A DNA stretch of 64,000 nucleotides from Allorhizocola rhizosphaerae (GTDB taxonomy: Bacteria > Actinomycetota > Actinomycetes > Mycobacteriales > Micromonosporaceae), in NCBI RefSeq assembly GCF_003426775.1, contig NZ_QJUG01000003.1, positions 1 to 64,000 of the forward strand, given 5' to 3'. Below the pieces are notes generated by a model that saw nothing but the letters and a program-made list of their open reading frames with translations, was not told the DNA's origin and did no database searches. Made by a program: the position numbers and the translations under genes. Positions 15,636 to 24,554 of the stretch are shown here, piece after piece. The stretch's first letter is position 1. Each line of letters starts with the position of its first letter.

Positions 15636-16459
15636 GCGAGATCGCTGAAGCGGTAGCCGGTGGGCGGCTGCCGGGTCGGCTTTGGATGTATGCCAACTAC
15701 CACTGCAACCTGGCGTGCACCTACTGCCTGACCGAATCTGCGCCGCAGGTGCCGCGCCGCGAACTGGGCCCAACCCGCATGGTCGAGATCGCGCGGGAGG
15801 CGTCCGAGCTCGGCTTCACCGACCTCGGCGTCACGGGGGGCGAGCCGTTCCTGCTCATGTGGCTGCCGCAGACGCTGGCCGAGATGGCAACGCATCTGCC
15901 CGTGCTGGTGCTGACCAACGGCACACTGTTCAGCCCGAAGCGGCTGGCCCGGCTGGAGCCGATCCGCGGGAGCTCCGTGGCCATGCAGATCTCGCTGGAC
16001 CGGCCCGATCCCGACGCCAACGACGAGATGCGCGGCGCGGAAAACTTCGCCAAGGTCGTCGACGCCATCCCGCGTTTGGTAGATCTAGGCATTAGGGTAC
16101 GCATCGCGACCACCGTGGAGTCCATTGAGGACGCTGAGCTGGACCGCCTGTGCGCGCTGCACCGACAGCTGGGCGTGCCCGACGAAGACCACGTCATCCG
16201 ACCCATCGTGCGCCGCGGCCGGGCCGTGGACTACCGGCTCGGGGTCGACGCCCAGCGCGATGACCTGCCCGCCGAGCTGACCATCACCACCGACGGGGCC
16301 TACTGGAGCCCGTTCGGTCCGACCGTCCACAGTGGAGTCGTCGGCACCGACCTGCTGATCACGCGCACCACGAGCCCGCTGAGCGTGCCCGCCAACGCCC
16401 TGCTGCGATTGGTCGAGGCCCGGCCACCGGGCGACGACATGACGCTCAATATCCGTTGA
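15632..16459 (+). CDS. Radical SAM enzyme (Rv1681-like)
   Basis: 275 residues. The cluster motif CNLACTYC (Cys at about 30, 34, 37) ligates the 4Fe-4S centre; TGGEPFLL is the SAM-binding GGE motif, and VLVLTNGTLF the next strand. The core is compact, with no SPASM cysteines visible in the C-terminus, so it probably carries one cluster. Overlap with the AhpD-like gene and divergence from the PhnDCE-like operon suggest a shared pathway. The substrate is unknown; small-molecule or peptide modification are both open. Confidence 0.82.
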   Translation: MSEIAEAVAGGRLPGRLWMYANYHCNLACTYCLTESAPQVPRRELGPTRMVEIAREASELGFTDLGVTGGEPFLLMWLPQTLAEMATHLPVLVLTNGTLFSPKRLARLEPIRGSSVAMQISLDRPDPDANDEMRGAENFAKVVDAIPRLVDLGIRVRIATTVESIEDAELDRLCALHRQLGVPDEDHVIRPIVRRGRAVDYRLGVDAQRDDLPAELTITTDGAYWSPFGPTVHSGVVGTDLLITRTTSPLSVPANALLRLVEARPPGDDMTLNIR

Positions 16460-16570
16460 GCGTGAAGCCATCGGTGCCCGGTCGGGTACCCTTAAAAAAA
16501 ACCGGCGACGGACCGGAAGGCCGACATGTAGCATGCTTGGCCATGGAGTGTTTTGCCGCTTGGCGGGTTC

Positions 16571-16610
16571 GTCCCTGAGGGAGTTCATCGGACCATCCAC
16601 CCCTCAGGAC
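16571..16610 (+). promoter_or_regulatory. 5'-UTR hairpin before the GNAT gene
   Basis: Arms GTCCCTGAGGG / CCCTCAGGAC (one bulge) with about a 19-base loop. The hairpin ends just before the GAAAGG ribosome site at 16611-16616 and could affect translation. I do not recognise a known riboswitch class. Confidence 0.35.
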
Positions 16611-16625
16611 GAAAGGCACACTCCC

Positions 16626-17108
16626 ATGTTCATCCGTTCCTTCGTTCAGCCTGACCTCCCACGGCTGGTCGAGCTGACCATCGAGACCTTCGGACCGTTC
16701 TACGAGCAGTCGTTCCGGCGCATCGTTGGCGAGGCCGTTTTCGCCAACCAGCACGGCAACTGGCGCGACGACTACCGCACGCAAGTGCCGCAGCTGCACG
16801 ACCCGAGCCAGCACAGGCAGGTCGCGGTCGCGCAGGTCGACGAGATCATCGTCGGTTATGTGGCGTGGAGCGTCGATCCGGCGCGCAAAAACGCCACCAT
16901 CGTGATGCTGGCGACGTCAGCCGACCATCGCAGACACGGACTCGGCACGGCGCTTTGCGAACACGCCTTCGCGCACATGCGATCGCTTGGCGCCGAGGTG
17001 GTCGAGATCGGCACCGGCGGCGACCCGTTCCATGCACCCGCGAGGGCCTTGTACGAAAGCCTCGGGTGCACCCTGTTCCCGGTCGCGCACTATTTCCGCC
17101 AGCTCTGA
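16626..17108 (+). CDS. GNAT-family N-acetyltransferase
   Basis: 160 residues, ATG 16626 with GAAAGG about 10 bases upstream. Standard GNAT layout: FIRSFVQPDLPRLVELTIETF, the central strand VAQVDEIIVGYVAWSVD, motif A (MLATSADHRRHGLGTALCEHAF, the acetyl-CoA R/QxxGxG/A loop as RRHGLG) and motif B (ARALYESLGC). The substrate amine cannot be named. It is monocistronic, between a 5' hairpin and a strong terminator. Confidence 0.83.
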   Translation: MFIRSFVQPDLPRLVELTIETFGPFYEQSFRRIVGEAVFANQHGNWRDDYRTQVPQLHDPSQHRQVAVAQVDEIIVGYVAWSVDPARKNATIVMLATSADHRRHGLGTALCEHAFAHMRSLGAEVVEIGTGGDPFHAPARALYESLGCTLFPVAHYFRQL

Positions 17109-17117
17109 CGCACGCGC

Positions 17118-17159
17118 GCAAGGACCGTTGAGCAGCTCCGGCTGCCAAACGGTCCTTGC
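17118..17159. terminator. Terminator after the GNAT gene
   Basis: Perfect 12-bp arms GCAAGGACCGTT / AACGGTCCTTGC with an 18-base loop, 10 bp beyond the stop. Confidence 0.8.
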
Positions 17160-17191
17160 ATTCATCGATTGATTCTGACATGCTGTCGGTC

Positions 17192-17205
17192 GGAAAGCGC
17201 TTTCC
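17192..17205. promoter_or_regulatory. Palindromic operator of the PL1 pectate lyase
   Basis: GGAAAGCGCTTTCC, identical to the site before the PL9 gene (9069-9082). It lies 119 bp before the PL1 start, probably within or near its promoter. Confidence 0.7.
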
Positions 17206-17323
17206 TAGCTGGTGTACCGGGCAGCGCCAGCGTTGTCCACGCGTGTGATAAGCCGGGCGGCGCGGTCGGCGGGTCGCACGTCCCGTTTCGTCGTGTGACG
17301 AGCTAGCCCCTTCGGAGACGAAG

Positions 17324-18709
17324 ATGCGCTTCAAAACTGTTTTCGCGTGTGTCGGTCTGTTGACCGGTGCCGTGGTGGTGTTGTCTCAGCCCGCCGCGCA
17401 TGCCGCGCCCGTCCGGTATGAGGCAGAGAATTCCCCGGCGGTGTGCACGGGCACGATCGATTCGAACTGGGCCGGGTTTTCCGGGTCCGGGTTTTGCAAC
17501 GGCAACAACGCGGTCGGTGCCTACCTGCAGTTCACCGTGAACGCTTCGGCTGCGGGCACCGCCACGTTGGGGGTGCGGTTCGCCAATGGCACCACGACCG
17601 CCCGGCCGGCGGGTTTGGTCGTCAACGGGTCCACGGTTCAGACGCCGTCGTTTGAGGGCACCGCAGCGTGGAACACGTGGGTTACCAAGACCCTGTCGGT
17701 GTCTGTGAACGCGGGCAGCAACACGATCCGGCTCAACCCGACCACCGCCAACGGGCTGCCCAATGTGGACTGGCTGGATTTCGAGGTCGGTGGCGGTAAT
17801 CCGCAACCGCCCGGTGGGATCGTCGGCTGGGCCACACAGGGTGGCGGCACGACCGGTGGTGCGGGCGGCCCGACGGTGACGGTCACCAACTGGAACGACT
17901 TCCGCACTCAGGCGCAGGCCTCCGGTGCCCGCACGATTCTGGTCAGCGGCATGCTGTCCGGTTCGGGCACGGTGGAGATCAGCGCCAACAAGACAATTCG
18001 CGGTGTCGGCGCCAGTTCGGGGGTTTCCGGGACCACGTTGAACATCGAGGACATGCGTCCGGCGAATGTGATCATTCAGAACATGAACATTCGTGGGGTG
18101 CGGGGTACTGATGCGATCCAGATCGAGAACGCCACGCACATCTGGATCGATCACAACACGATGTCCTCGACGATCGAGAGTGATCCGGACTTTTATGACG
18201 GGATGCTGGACTGCACGCATGCCTGTGATTATGTGACGGTGTCGTGGAACATCATCCGTAATCACTGGAAGACGTCGCTGGTGGGGCATTCGGACAGCAA
18301 TTCTGGTGAGGATCGGGGTCATCTGCGGATCACGTATCATCACAACTGGTTTGACCGGACGTTTGAGCGTAGTCCGCGGGTGCGGTTCGGTGAGACGGTG
18401 CACGTGTACAACAATTTTTACTCGAACGTGAACAACAACTCGGCTTCGTATGCGATCGCGTCGACGATGGATGCGGGTTTGCTGGTTGAGGGCAATGTGT
18501 TCGAAAACGTGCAGCAGGCGTGCTGGTCGGCAAGTGGCTACGCCGATTCTGATCCGGGTCGGTTGGTGGCGCGTAACAATTCGCTGACCAATTCCGGTCC
18601 GTGTGAGACCAACGGCTCGGTGGCAGCCGTGCCGTACAGCTACACGGCCGAAAACGTCGCCACTGTCAAGGGATCCGTCACCGCCAACGCGGGCGCGGGC
18701 AAACTCTAG
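17324..18709 (+). CDS. Secreted CBM35 - pectate lyase family 1
   Basis: 461 residues. Signal peptide 1-28 (ending AAHA-AP). Residues ~31-160 form a CBM35-type module (YEAENSP...NVDWLDFEV) that binds uronic-acid polymers. A Gly/Pro linker leads to the catalytic beta-helix (~168-461) with WIDHNT, the Ca-binding DGMLDCTHACDYVTVSWN, and RSPRVRFGETVHVYNNFY carrying the catalytic Arg region. The enzyme cleaves polygalacturonate by beta-elimination outside the cell. The upstream palindrome shared with the PL9 gene implies joint regulation. Confidence 0.9.
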   Translation: MRFKTVFACVGLLTGAVVVLSQPAAHAAPVRYEAENSPAVCTGTIDSNWAGFSGSGFCNGNNAVGAYLQFTVNASAAGTATLGVRFANGTTTARPAGLVVNGSTVQTPSFEGTAAWNTWVTKTLSVSVNAGSNTIRLNPTTANGLPNVDWLDFEVGGGNPQPPGGIVGWATQGGGTTGGAGGPTVTVTNWNDFRTQAQASGARTILVSGMLSGSGTVEISANKTIRGVGASSGVSGTTLNIEDMRPANVIIQNMNIRGVRGTDAIQIENATHIWIDHNTMSSTIESDPDFYDGMLDCTHACDYVTVSWNIIRNHWKTSLVGHSDSNSGEDRGHLRITYHHNWFDRTFERSPRVRFGETVHVYNNFYSNVNNNSASYAIASTMDAGLLVEGNVFENVQQACWSASGYADSDPGRLVARNNSLTNSGPCETNGSVAAVPYSYTAENVATVKGSVTANAGAGKL

Positions 18710-18723
18710 ACACGACACCACAC

Positions 18724-18752
18724 GCGGCGGCCGGCCTCCATCCGGTCGCCGC
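18724..18752. terminator. Terminator after PL1 pectate lyase
   Basis: 11-bp arms GCGGCGGCCGG / CCGGTCGCCGC with one mismatch, 14 bp after the stop. The rest of the 260-bp gap to 18970 holds only a presumptive promoter. Confidence 0.6.
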
Positions 18753-18969
18753 GCGAAAGCAGCCCCCACCCGGGTGCGACTTGCCCCGGCAAGACGCACA
18801 CCAACCACCCCCGCCGGCATCTCGGCGCAGCGGCCATGCGGGACGGCCGGTGCGAGGCACCATGCGAGGTAGCACCATCCACTTCGGACGGCATGGGGGG
18901 TCGGGTGGCCATGCGGGCGCGCTTTTGGGATGATCTCCGCGTTGGGTGACGGTGGAAGGGACCAGCACG

Positions 18970-19452
18970 ATGGACGTGGAGCGCACAGATCTTCCCGGAA
19001 TTGGGCTGCGGCACGAGTTTCGCACGACTCGCGGCCAGCACGCGGCAGTGATCTCGCATCACACCGGCCGTCGCGATGTGGTGGTCTATGACCGCAACGA
19101 TCCCGACACCGCGCTCGCGATTTTGACCCTGACCCCGGACGAGGCCAACGGCCTGGCGGAGTTGTTGGGTACCGCCCGGTTGGTGGAACGGTTGGCACAG
19201 CTGAACAAGCAGGCCACCGGGCTGGTGACGTCACAGACCCCGATCGCCACGGACTCGGTCTACGACGGGCAGACACTCGGCGACACCCAGGCGCGCACCC
19301 GCACGGGCGCGTCCATCGTGGCGGTGGTGCGCGGCAGTGAGGTGATCGCGTCCCCACGGCCGGACTTCCGGTTCCGCGGGGGCGACATCGTCGTGGTGGT
19401 CGGGACCGAGGAAGGGACCGCTGCGGTGGCCCAGATCCTGGCCCACGGTTAG
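18970..19452 (+). CDS. TrkA-C domain regulatory subunit (KhtT-like)
   Basis: 160 residues. ATG 18970 has GGAAGGG about 9 bases upstream. The N-terminal ~75 residues are a small domain of KhtT type (RHEFRTTRGQHAAVISHHTGRRDVVVY). Residues ~85-160 are a TrkA-C/RCK_C domain (GASIVAVVRGSEVIASPRPDFRFRGGDIVVVVGTEEG) that binds nucleotide or cyclic-di-AMP. It is followed after 14 bp by the antiporter gene, the KhtT-KhtU arrangement in which the soluble subunit gates K+/H+ exchange. Confidence 0.82.
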   Translation: MDVERTDLPGIGLRHEFRTTRGQHAAVISHHTGRRDVVVYDRNDPDTALAILTLTPDEANGLAELLGTARLVERLAQLNKQATGLVTSQTPIATDSVYDGQTLGDTQARTRTGASIVAVVRGSEVIASPRPDFRFRGGDIVVVVGTEEGTAAVAQILAHG

Positions 19453-19466
19453 CCGGGACAGCGGGC

Positions 19467-20663
19467 ATGCACAGCGCCATTGTCCTGATTGAAATCGGCG
19501 CCATCGTCCTCGGCCTGGGACTGTTGGGCGCGCTTTCGGTGCGGTGGAGCATCTCCCCGATCCCGCTGTATCTTCTGGCCGGTTTGGCGTTCGGCAAGGG
19601 TGGCGTCCTCCCGTTGGCCACGAGCGAGGAGTTCACCGCGACCGGTGCCGAGATCGGCGTGATCCTGCTGCTGTTCACCCTGGGACTGGAATACACCGCG
19701 CCGGAACTGGTGGGCACGCTGCGCAACAACGCCCCGGCGGGCCTGGTCGATCTCGTGCTCAACGCGGCGCCGGGGGTCGCGGTCGCGCTGCTGCTCGGGT
19801 GGGGACCGGTCGCGGCTGTCGCACTCGGCGGCATCACCTATGTCACGTCCTCCGGCATCGCCGCCAAGGTCATGGCCGACCTCGGCTGGGTCGGCAACCG
19901 CGAGGTGCCGGTGGTGCTGTCGCTGCTGGTGTTCGAAGACCTCACCATGGCCATCTATCTGCCGATTCTCACCGCGCTACTCGCCGGGGCGGGTCTGCTG
20001 GCGGGGTCGATCACCCTGGCGATCGCGGCGGCCACGATCACCGTCATCCTCGTCATCGCGTTGCGGTTCGGCGGGCTCGTGGAGCGTCTTGTCGCCTCGC
20101 CCAGCGAGGAGGTGCTGCTGCTCAAGGTGCTCGGGCTGACCCTGCTCGTGGCCGGTGTGGCGCAGTACCTGCAGGTGTCGGCGGCCGTGGGCGCCTTCCT
20201 GGTGGGGATAGCGCTGTCCGGCCCGCTCGCGCACACCGCCCGCCAACTGCTCACCCCGCTGCGGGACCTGTTCGCCGCGGTGTTCTTCGTCTTCTTCGGG
20301 CTGCACACGGACCCGACGCTGCTGCCACCGGTGGCGTGGATCGCCGCGCTCATGGCCCTGGCGGGGATCGCCACGAAGCTGGCCACCGGCTGGTGGGCCG
20401 CCCGCCGCGCCGGGATCGGCACCGCGGGGCGCCTTCGCGCCGGGGCGGCGCTGATGCCGCGGGGCGAGTTCAACATCGTCATCGCCGGGCTGGCCGTTGC
20501 GGCGGGCATCAACCCTCAGCTGGGGCCGCTGGCCGCCGCGTATGTGCTGATCCTCGCCGTGTTCGGCCCGATCGCGGCGCGCGGTATCGAACCTCTGGCG
20601 CGCTGGAACGCCGCACGCAGGCGCCGCCGCCTGACGGTGACGCCGGAACCGACTGCGGACTGA
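19467..20663 (+). CDS. CPA2-family K+(Na+)/H+ antiporter (KhtU-like)
   Basis: 398 residues with 12-13 predicted membrane helices. It matches CPA2 antiporters: PLYLLAGLAFGKGGVLPL, a discontinuous helix region YVTSSGIAAKVMADL, and VVLSLLVFEDLTMAIYLP carrying the ion-binding ED/D pair. There is no C-terminal RCK domain, consistent with a separate KhtT-like subunit upstream. It probably exports K+ in exchange for protons under alkaline or osmotic stress. Confidence 0.85.
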   Translation: MHSAIVLIEIGAIVLGLGLLGALSVRWSISPIPLYLLAGLAFGKGGVLPLATSEEFTATGAEIGVILLLFTLGLEYTAPELVGTLRNNAPAGLVDLVLNAAPGVAVALLLGWGPVAAVALGGITYVTSSGIAAKVMADLGWVGNREVPVVLSLLVFEDLTMAIYLPILTALLAGAGLLAGSITLAIAAATITVILVIALRFGGLVERLVASPSEEVLLLKVLGLTLLVAGVAQYLQVSAAVGAFLVGIALSGPLAHTARQLLTPLRDLFAAVFFVFFGLHTDPTLLPPVAWIAALMALAGIATKLATGWWAARRAGIGTAGRLRAGAALMPRGEFNIVIAGLAVAAGINPQLGPLAAAYVLILAVFGPIAARGIEPLARWNAARRRRRLTVTPEPTAD

Positions 20664-20669
20664 CGCCAG

Positions 20670-20684
20670 TACCCCCTAGGGGTA
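20670..20684. promoter_or_regulatory. CsoR-type operator 1
   Basis: TACCCC-CTA-GGGGTA palindrome, the classical actinobacterial copper-repressor box, 83 bp before csoR and 6 bp after the antiporter stop. Confidence 0.8.
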
Positions 20685-20712
20685 TGATCGGGGTCACGCG
20701 CCGGGTGGTTGA

Positions 20713-20727
20713 TACCCGAGGGGGGTA
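20713..20727. promoter_or_regulatory. CsoR-type operator 2
   Basis: TACCC-GAGGG-GGGTA, a second copper box 29 bp downstream of the first, so repression probably involves two tetramers. Confidence 0.7.
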
Positions 20728-20766
20728 GGGGTAGATTCATGGGTAGGACGAATGGGGGTGCTGATA

Positions 20767-21036
20767 ATGGACAAGAAGGCTGACAGTCTGGCCCGGCTGC
20801 GCCGGGTGGAGGGGCAGATGCGCGGCCTGCAGCGGATGGTCAAGGCGGACGCATACTGCATTGATGTGTTGACGCAGGTGTCCGCGGCGACCAAGGCGTT
20901 GCAGTCGTTCGCGCTGGAGTTGCTGCACGAGCACATGGCCACGTGCGTCGTCGACGCCGCGGTCAAGGGCGGCCCCGAAGCCGACGCAAAGGTGAAGGAA
21001 GCCTCCGACGCCATCGCCCGCCTCGTCCGATCCTGA
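20767..21036 (+). CDS. csoR: Copper-sensing repressor CsoR
   Basis: 89 residues, all-helical. The Cu(I) ligands have the CsoR spacing Cys31-His56-Cys60 (YCIDVL, LLHEHM, TCVV). ATG 20767 is preceded by GGGGGTG; an ATG five codons upstream is possible. It represses its own operon (copZ, His-rich protein, copA) through the two boxes at 20670 and 20713 and is released by Cu(I). Confidence 0.92.
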   Translation: MDKKADSLARLRRVEGQMRGLQRMVKADAYCIDVLTQVSAATKALQSFALELLHEHMATCVVDAAVKGGPEADAKVKEASDAIARLVRS

Positions 21037-21065
21037 CAAACACTGACACCAGAGGAGCTTTCGCC

Positions 21066-21275
21066 ATGACCATTCAGACCTACACCGTTTCCGGCATGAC
21101 CTGCGGCCACTGCGTCAACTCCGTCAGCTCGGAGATCGGCAAGCTGCCCGGCGTGCGGGACGTCAAGGTCGACCTGGCGTCGGGTGCGGTGACCGTGCAG
21201 TCGGAGCAGCCGCTCGACGACACGGCCGTGGCCGCGGCCGTCGATGAGGCGGGATATGAGGTGGTGAGGGCGTGA
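21066..21275 (+). CDS. copZ: Copper chaperone CopZ (HMA domain)
   Basis: 69 residues, a single heavy-metal-associated domain with GMTCGHCVNSV carrying the CxxC that binds Cu(I). AGAGGAG precedes the ATG. It lies 29 bp after csoR and overlaps the next gene by 4 bp. It should hand copper to the N-terminal HMA domain of the CopA homologue downstream. Confidence 0.92.
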   Translation: MTIQTYTVSGMTCGHCVNSVSSEIGKLPGVRDVKVDLASGAVTVQSEQPLDDTAVAAAVDEAGYEVVRA

Positions 21276-22183
21276 AGACACCAGCGCAGCTAGGGTTGTT
21301 CGGGTTCGGCCTGGTGGCGGTGTTCGCGGTGGCTTGGGGAGCCGGCACTCTCGCCGGCCCCATCGCCGCCCCGTCCGAGGGTGATGCCGCGCACGGGGGC
21401 GGGCATGAGGAGCCCGCCGGCAGTCCGGTGAAGATCCCCGGCGGGTTGCAGGTCGCGCAGGATGGTTACCGGCTTGAGCTCACCACACCGACCCTGTCGA
21501 CGGTGGACGCGCAGCCGTTCACGTTCAAGGTGATCGGGCCGGACGGCAAGCCCGTGACGGCCTATACCACCGCGCATGAGAAGGACCTGCATTTGATTGT
21601 GGTGCGCCGTGACCTGTCCGGGTTCCAGCATGTGCACCCGGCGCTCGGGCCCGACGGGCTGTGGTCGGTGCCGCTGAAGGTGGCCGAGCCGGGCGTTTAT
21701 CGGGTGTTCGCCGACTTCGTGCCGGCGGGCCGGGCCGAGGGCCTGATCCTGGGCGCGGACGTCAATGTGCCGGGTGACTTCCGGCCGCGGGCCGTGCCGG
21801 TCGGTGTGGTCGACGACTACACCGTCACGCTGGAGGGCGACCTCGTCCCGGGCACGTCGTCGAAGCTCACGCTGACCGTGTCCAAGGGCGGCAAGCCGGT
21901 CACCGATCTGCAGCCTTATTTGGGTGCGTTCGGTCACCTGGTCGCGTTGCGCCACGGTGATCTGGCCTATCTGCACGTGCACCCCGACGAAGGCACCAAG
22001 GCCGGGCCGCAGATCGTGTTCTACGCCGAGGTTCCCAGCGCCGGCACCTACGGGCTGTATCTGGACTTCCAGCACGAGGGCACGGTGCGCACGGTGTCGT
22101 TCACCGCGACCACCGCGGGTGTCGTGACTCCTCCAACCCCAACCCCTACACCGAGCAAGGACGGGCACGGACATGGTCACTAA
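21272..22183 (+). CDS. Exported His-rich copper-operon protein
   Basis: 303 residues. GTG start overlapping the copZ stop. Residues 1-30 are an uncleaved or cleaved signal anchor. The body has two beta-rich halves with repeated His motifs ([18 protein letters not shown] and [16 protein letters not shown]), and the tail is DGHGHGH. The LHLxVV...HVHP pattern is common in uncharacterised proteins encoded between copZ and copA in actinobacteria. It probably binds or buffers copper outside the membrane. It overlaps copA by 11 bp. Confidence 0.8.
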   Translation: MKTPAQLGLFGFGLVAVFAVAWGAGTLAGPIAAPSEGDAAHGGGHEEPAGSPVKIPGGLQVAQDGYRLELTTPTLSTVDAQPFTFKVIGPDGKPVTAYTTAHEKDLHLIVVRRDLSGFQHVHPALGPDGLWSVPLKVAEPGVYRVFADFVPAGRAEGLILGADVNVPGDFRPRAVPVGVVDDYTVTLEGDLVPGTSSKLTLTVSKGGKPVTDLQPYLGAFGHLVALRHGDLAYLHVHPDEGTKAGPQIVFYAEVPSAGTYGLYLDFQHEGTVRTVSFTATTAGVVTPPTPTPTPSKDGHGHGH

Positions 22184-24389
22184 AATCGCCGCGCAGCAGA
22201 TCGAGCTGGCGATCGGCGGGATGACCTGTGCCTCGTGCGCCGCACGGATCGAGAAGAAACTCAACCGGCTCGACGGTGTGACGGCGACGGTCAACTACGC
22301 CACCGAAAAGGCGCACATCACCTTCCCCGACACGGTGACACCACAGGAGCTGGTGTCCACTGTGGAGGCGACCGGCTACACGGCGGCGCTTCCGTCCACT
22401 GTGGAGGAGGCGGCCGAGGTCGATGAGCTCAAGCCGTTGCGTGACCGGCTGATCACCTCGATGGTGTTGTCGGTGCCGGTCATTGCGCTGGCGATGATTC
22501 CGGCGCTGCAGTTCACCTTCTGGCAGTGGCTCTCGCTGGCTCTGGCCGCACCGGTCGTGGTCTATGCCGGCTGGCCGTTCCACCGGGCGGCCTGGGCAAA
22601 CCTGCGGCATGGCGCCGCGACCATGGACACTTTGATTTCTGTCGGTACCCTGGCGGCGTTCGGCTGGTCAGTCTATGCCCTGTTTTTTGGTACCGCGGGC
22701 GAACCCGGCATGACGCACCCGTTCAGTTTCGCGATCGAGCGGGGCTCCGGCGCGGGCAACATCTACCTCGAGGTCGCGGCCGGGGTCACGATGTTCATTC
22801 TTGCCGGACGCTTCTTCGAGGCGCGGTCCAAGCGGCGGGCCGGTGCCGCTCTGCGCGCGCTGCTCGAACTCGGCGCCAAGGACGTGGCCGTGCTGCGCGG
22901 CGGTGTGGAGACGCGCATCCCGATCGACCGGCTGGTCGTGGGCGACCGGTTCGTGGCCCGGCCCGGGGAGAAGATCGCCACCGACGGCGTCATCGTCGAC
23001 GGCGTGTCCACGGTGGACAACTCGATGGTGACCGGCGAATCGGTGCCCGTCGACGTGCAGCCCGGTGATCGGGTGGTCGGCGCGACGGTCAACGTCAGCG
23101 GCCGCCTCGTGATCGCGGCGCAGCGGGTCGGCGCCGACACCCAACTCGCCCAGATGGCCAAGCTCGTGGAGCAGGCCCAGACCGGCAAAGCGGCGGTGCA
23201 GCGGCTGGCCGACCGGGTGTCGGCGGTGTTCGTGCCCATCGTCATCGCGCTCGCCGTGGCCACGCTTGGCTTCTGGCTCGGCACGGGCGGAGGTCTGACG
23301 GCGGCATTCACCGCGGCCGTGGCCGTGCTGATCATCGCCTGCCCCTGCGCGCTAGGGCTGGCCACGCCGACCGCGTTGCTGGTCGGCACCGGACGCGGCG
23401 CGCAGCTGGGCATCCTGATCAAAGGTCCGGAGGTGCTGGAGTCCACCAGGACGGTCGACACCATCGTGCTGGACAAGACCGGCACGGTCACCACCGGGCA
23501 CATGACCCTGCTCGATGCCGTCATCGCGGAAGGCGAGGACCACGACGAGGTGCTGCACGTGGCCGGGGCACTGGAGTCCGCGTCCGAACACCCGATTGCC
23601 AAGGCCATCGCGGCGGCTGCGGCTTCCACCGGTACCGTCGACAAGTTTTTGAACGTAGAAGGATTGGGTGTCAGCGGGACCGTCGGCGACAAGAAGGCGT
23701 TGGCCGGGCGTGCGGCTTTGATGGCCGAGCACGGCCTGGACATGCCCGCCCAGCTGGAGTCGGCGCGCCAGGAAGCGCAGGCCAAGGGGCACACGGCGGT
23801 CCTGGTCGGCTGGGACGGCCGGGTGCGGGCGGTGCTGGCTGTCGCTGATGCCGTCAAGCCCACCAGCAAGGCGGCCGTCGCCGCGCTGCGTGGACTGGGG
23901 TTGACGCCGGTCCTGCTCACGGGCGACAACACCACCGTGGCCCACACGATCGCGGCCGAGGTCGGCATCGACCAGGTGATCGCCGAGGTGCTGCCGCAGG
24001 ACAAGGTGGAGGTGGTGAAACGTCTTCAGGCGCAGGGCAAAGTCGTGGCGATGGTCGGCGACGGGGTCAACGACGCCGCCGCGCTGGCGCAGGCCGACCT
24101 GGGTTTGGCCATGGGCACCGGCACCGACGTGGCCATCGAGGCGTCGGACCTGACGCTGGTGCGCGGTGACCTGATGGCCGCGGTGGATGCGATCCGCCTG
24201 TCCCGCAAAACTTTGGGCACCATCAAGGGCAACCTGTTCTGGGCGTTCGCCTACAACGTGGCCGCCCTGCCCCTGGCCGCCATCGGGGTGCTCAACCCCA
24301 TGATCGCCGGACTCACCATGGCGCTGTCATCGGTGTTCGTGGTCTCCAACAGCCTACGACTACGCCGATTCAAGGCAATCGCGGCGTAA
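22173..24389 (+). CDS. copA: Cu(I)-exporting P1B-type ATPase
   Basis: 738 residues. N-terminal HMA domain with [15 protein letters not shown], eight membrane helices, the metal-site CPC in [13 protein letters not shown], phosphorylation motif DKTGTVTTG, the conserved HP in SEHPIAKAI, and the hinge [15 protein letters not shown]...NPMIAG...S pattern in the last two helices supports Cu+ specificity (P1B-1). It is the last gene of the csoR operon and pumps copper out; a terminator follows. Confidence 0.93.
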   Translation: MVTKIAAQQIELAIGGMTCASCAARIEKKLNRLDGVTATVNYATEKAHITFPDTVTPQELVSTVEATGYTAALPSTVEEAAEVDELKPLRDRLITSMVLSVPVIALAMIPALQFTFWQWLSLALAAPVVVYAGWPFHRAAWANLRHGAATMDTLISVGTLAAFGWSVYALFFGTAGEPGMTHPFSFAIERGSGAGNIYLEVAAGVTMFILAGRFFEARSKRRAGAALRALLELGAKDVAVLRGGVETRIPIDRLVVGDRFVARPGEKIATDGVIVDGVSTVDNSMVTGESVPVDVQPGDRVVGATVNVSGRLVIAAQRVGADTQLAQMAKLVEQAQTGKAAVQRLADRVSAVFVPIVIALAVATLGFWLGTGGGLTAAFTAAVAVLIIACPCALGLATPTALLVGTGRGAQLGILIKGPEVLESTRTVDTIVLDKTGTVTTGHMTLLDAVIAEGEDHDEVLHVAGALESASEHPIAKAIAAAAASTGTVDKFLNVEGLGVSGTVGDKKALAGRAALMAEHGLDMPAQLESARQEAQAKGHTAVLVGWDGRVRAVLAVADAVKPTSKAAVAALRGLGLTPVLLTGDNTTVAHTIAAEVGIDQVIAEVLPQDKVEVVKRLQAQGKVVAMVGDGVNDAAALAQADLGLAMGTGTDVAIEASDLTLVRGDLMAAVDAIRLSRKTLGTIKGNLFWAFAYNVAALPLAAIGVLNPMIAGLTMALSSVFVVSNSLRLRRFKAIAA

Positions 24390-24400
24390 CGTTGCTGCCG

Positions 24401-24423
24401 GGCGCGTCCACAGTGGACGCGCC
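24401..24423. terminator. Terminator of the copper operon
   Basis: 11-bp perfect arms GGCGCGTCCAC / GTGGACGCGCC around one base, 12 bp beyond the copA stop. It also contains the dispersed TCCACNGTGGA core. Confidence 0.75.
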
Positions 24424-24554
24424 TGGCCTCACCATCCCGGACATCATCGACCGGGCCGAGCGGGTCCATCACTGATCCTAGGTAGCGCCACGGGCGCGGT
24501 CGGAGTCAGTATGGTACGAGCATGAGCCACGCTGACGGTAGGGGAGGCCACATT

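Noticed and set aside
16482-16504. A-rich run at 16493-16502 as a terminator of the radical SAM gene
   Set aside because: There is no stable stem directly before it on the plus strand; I could not support a terminator.
17303-19837. An 844-codon minus-strand frame across PL1 and the KhtT-like gene
   Set aside because: It is opposite two recognised genes, Arg/Pro-rich, and crosses two terminators; no homology pattern.
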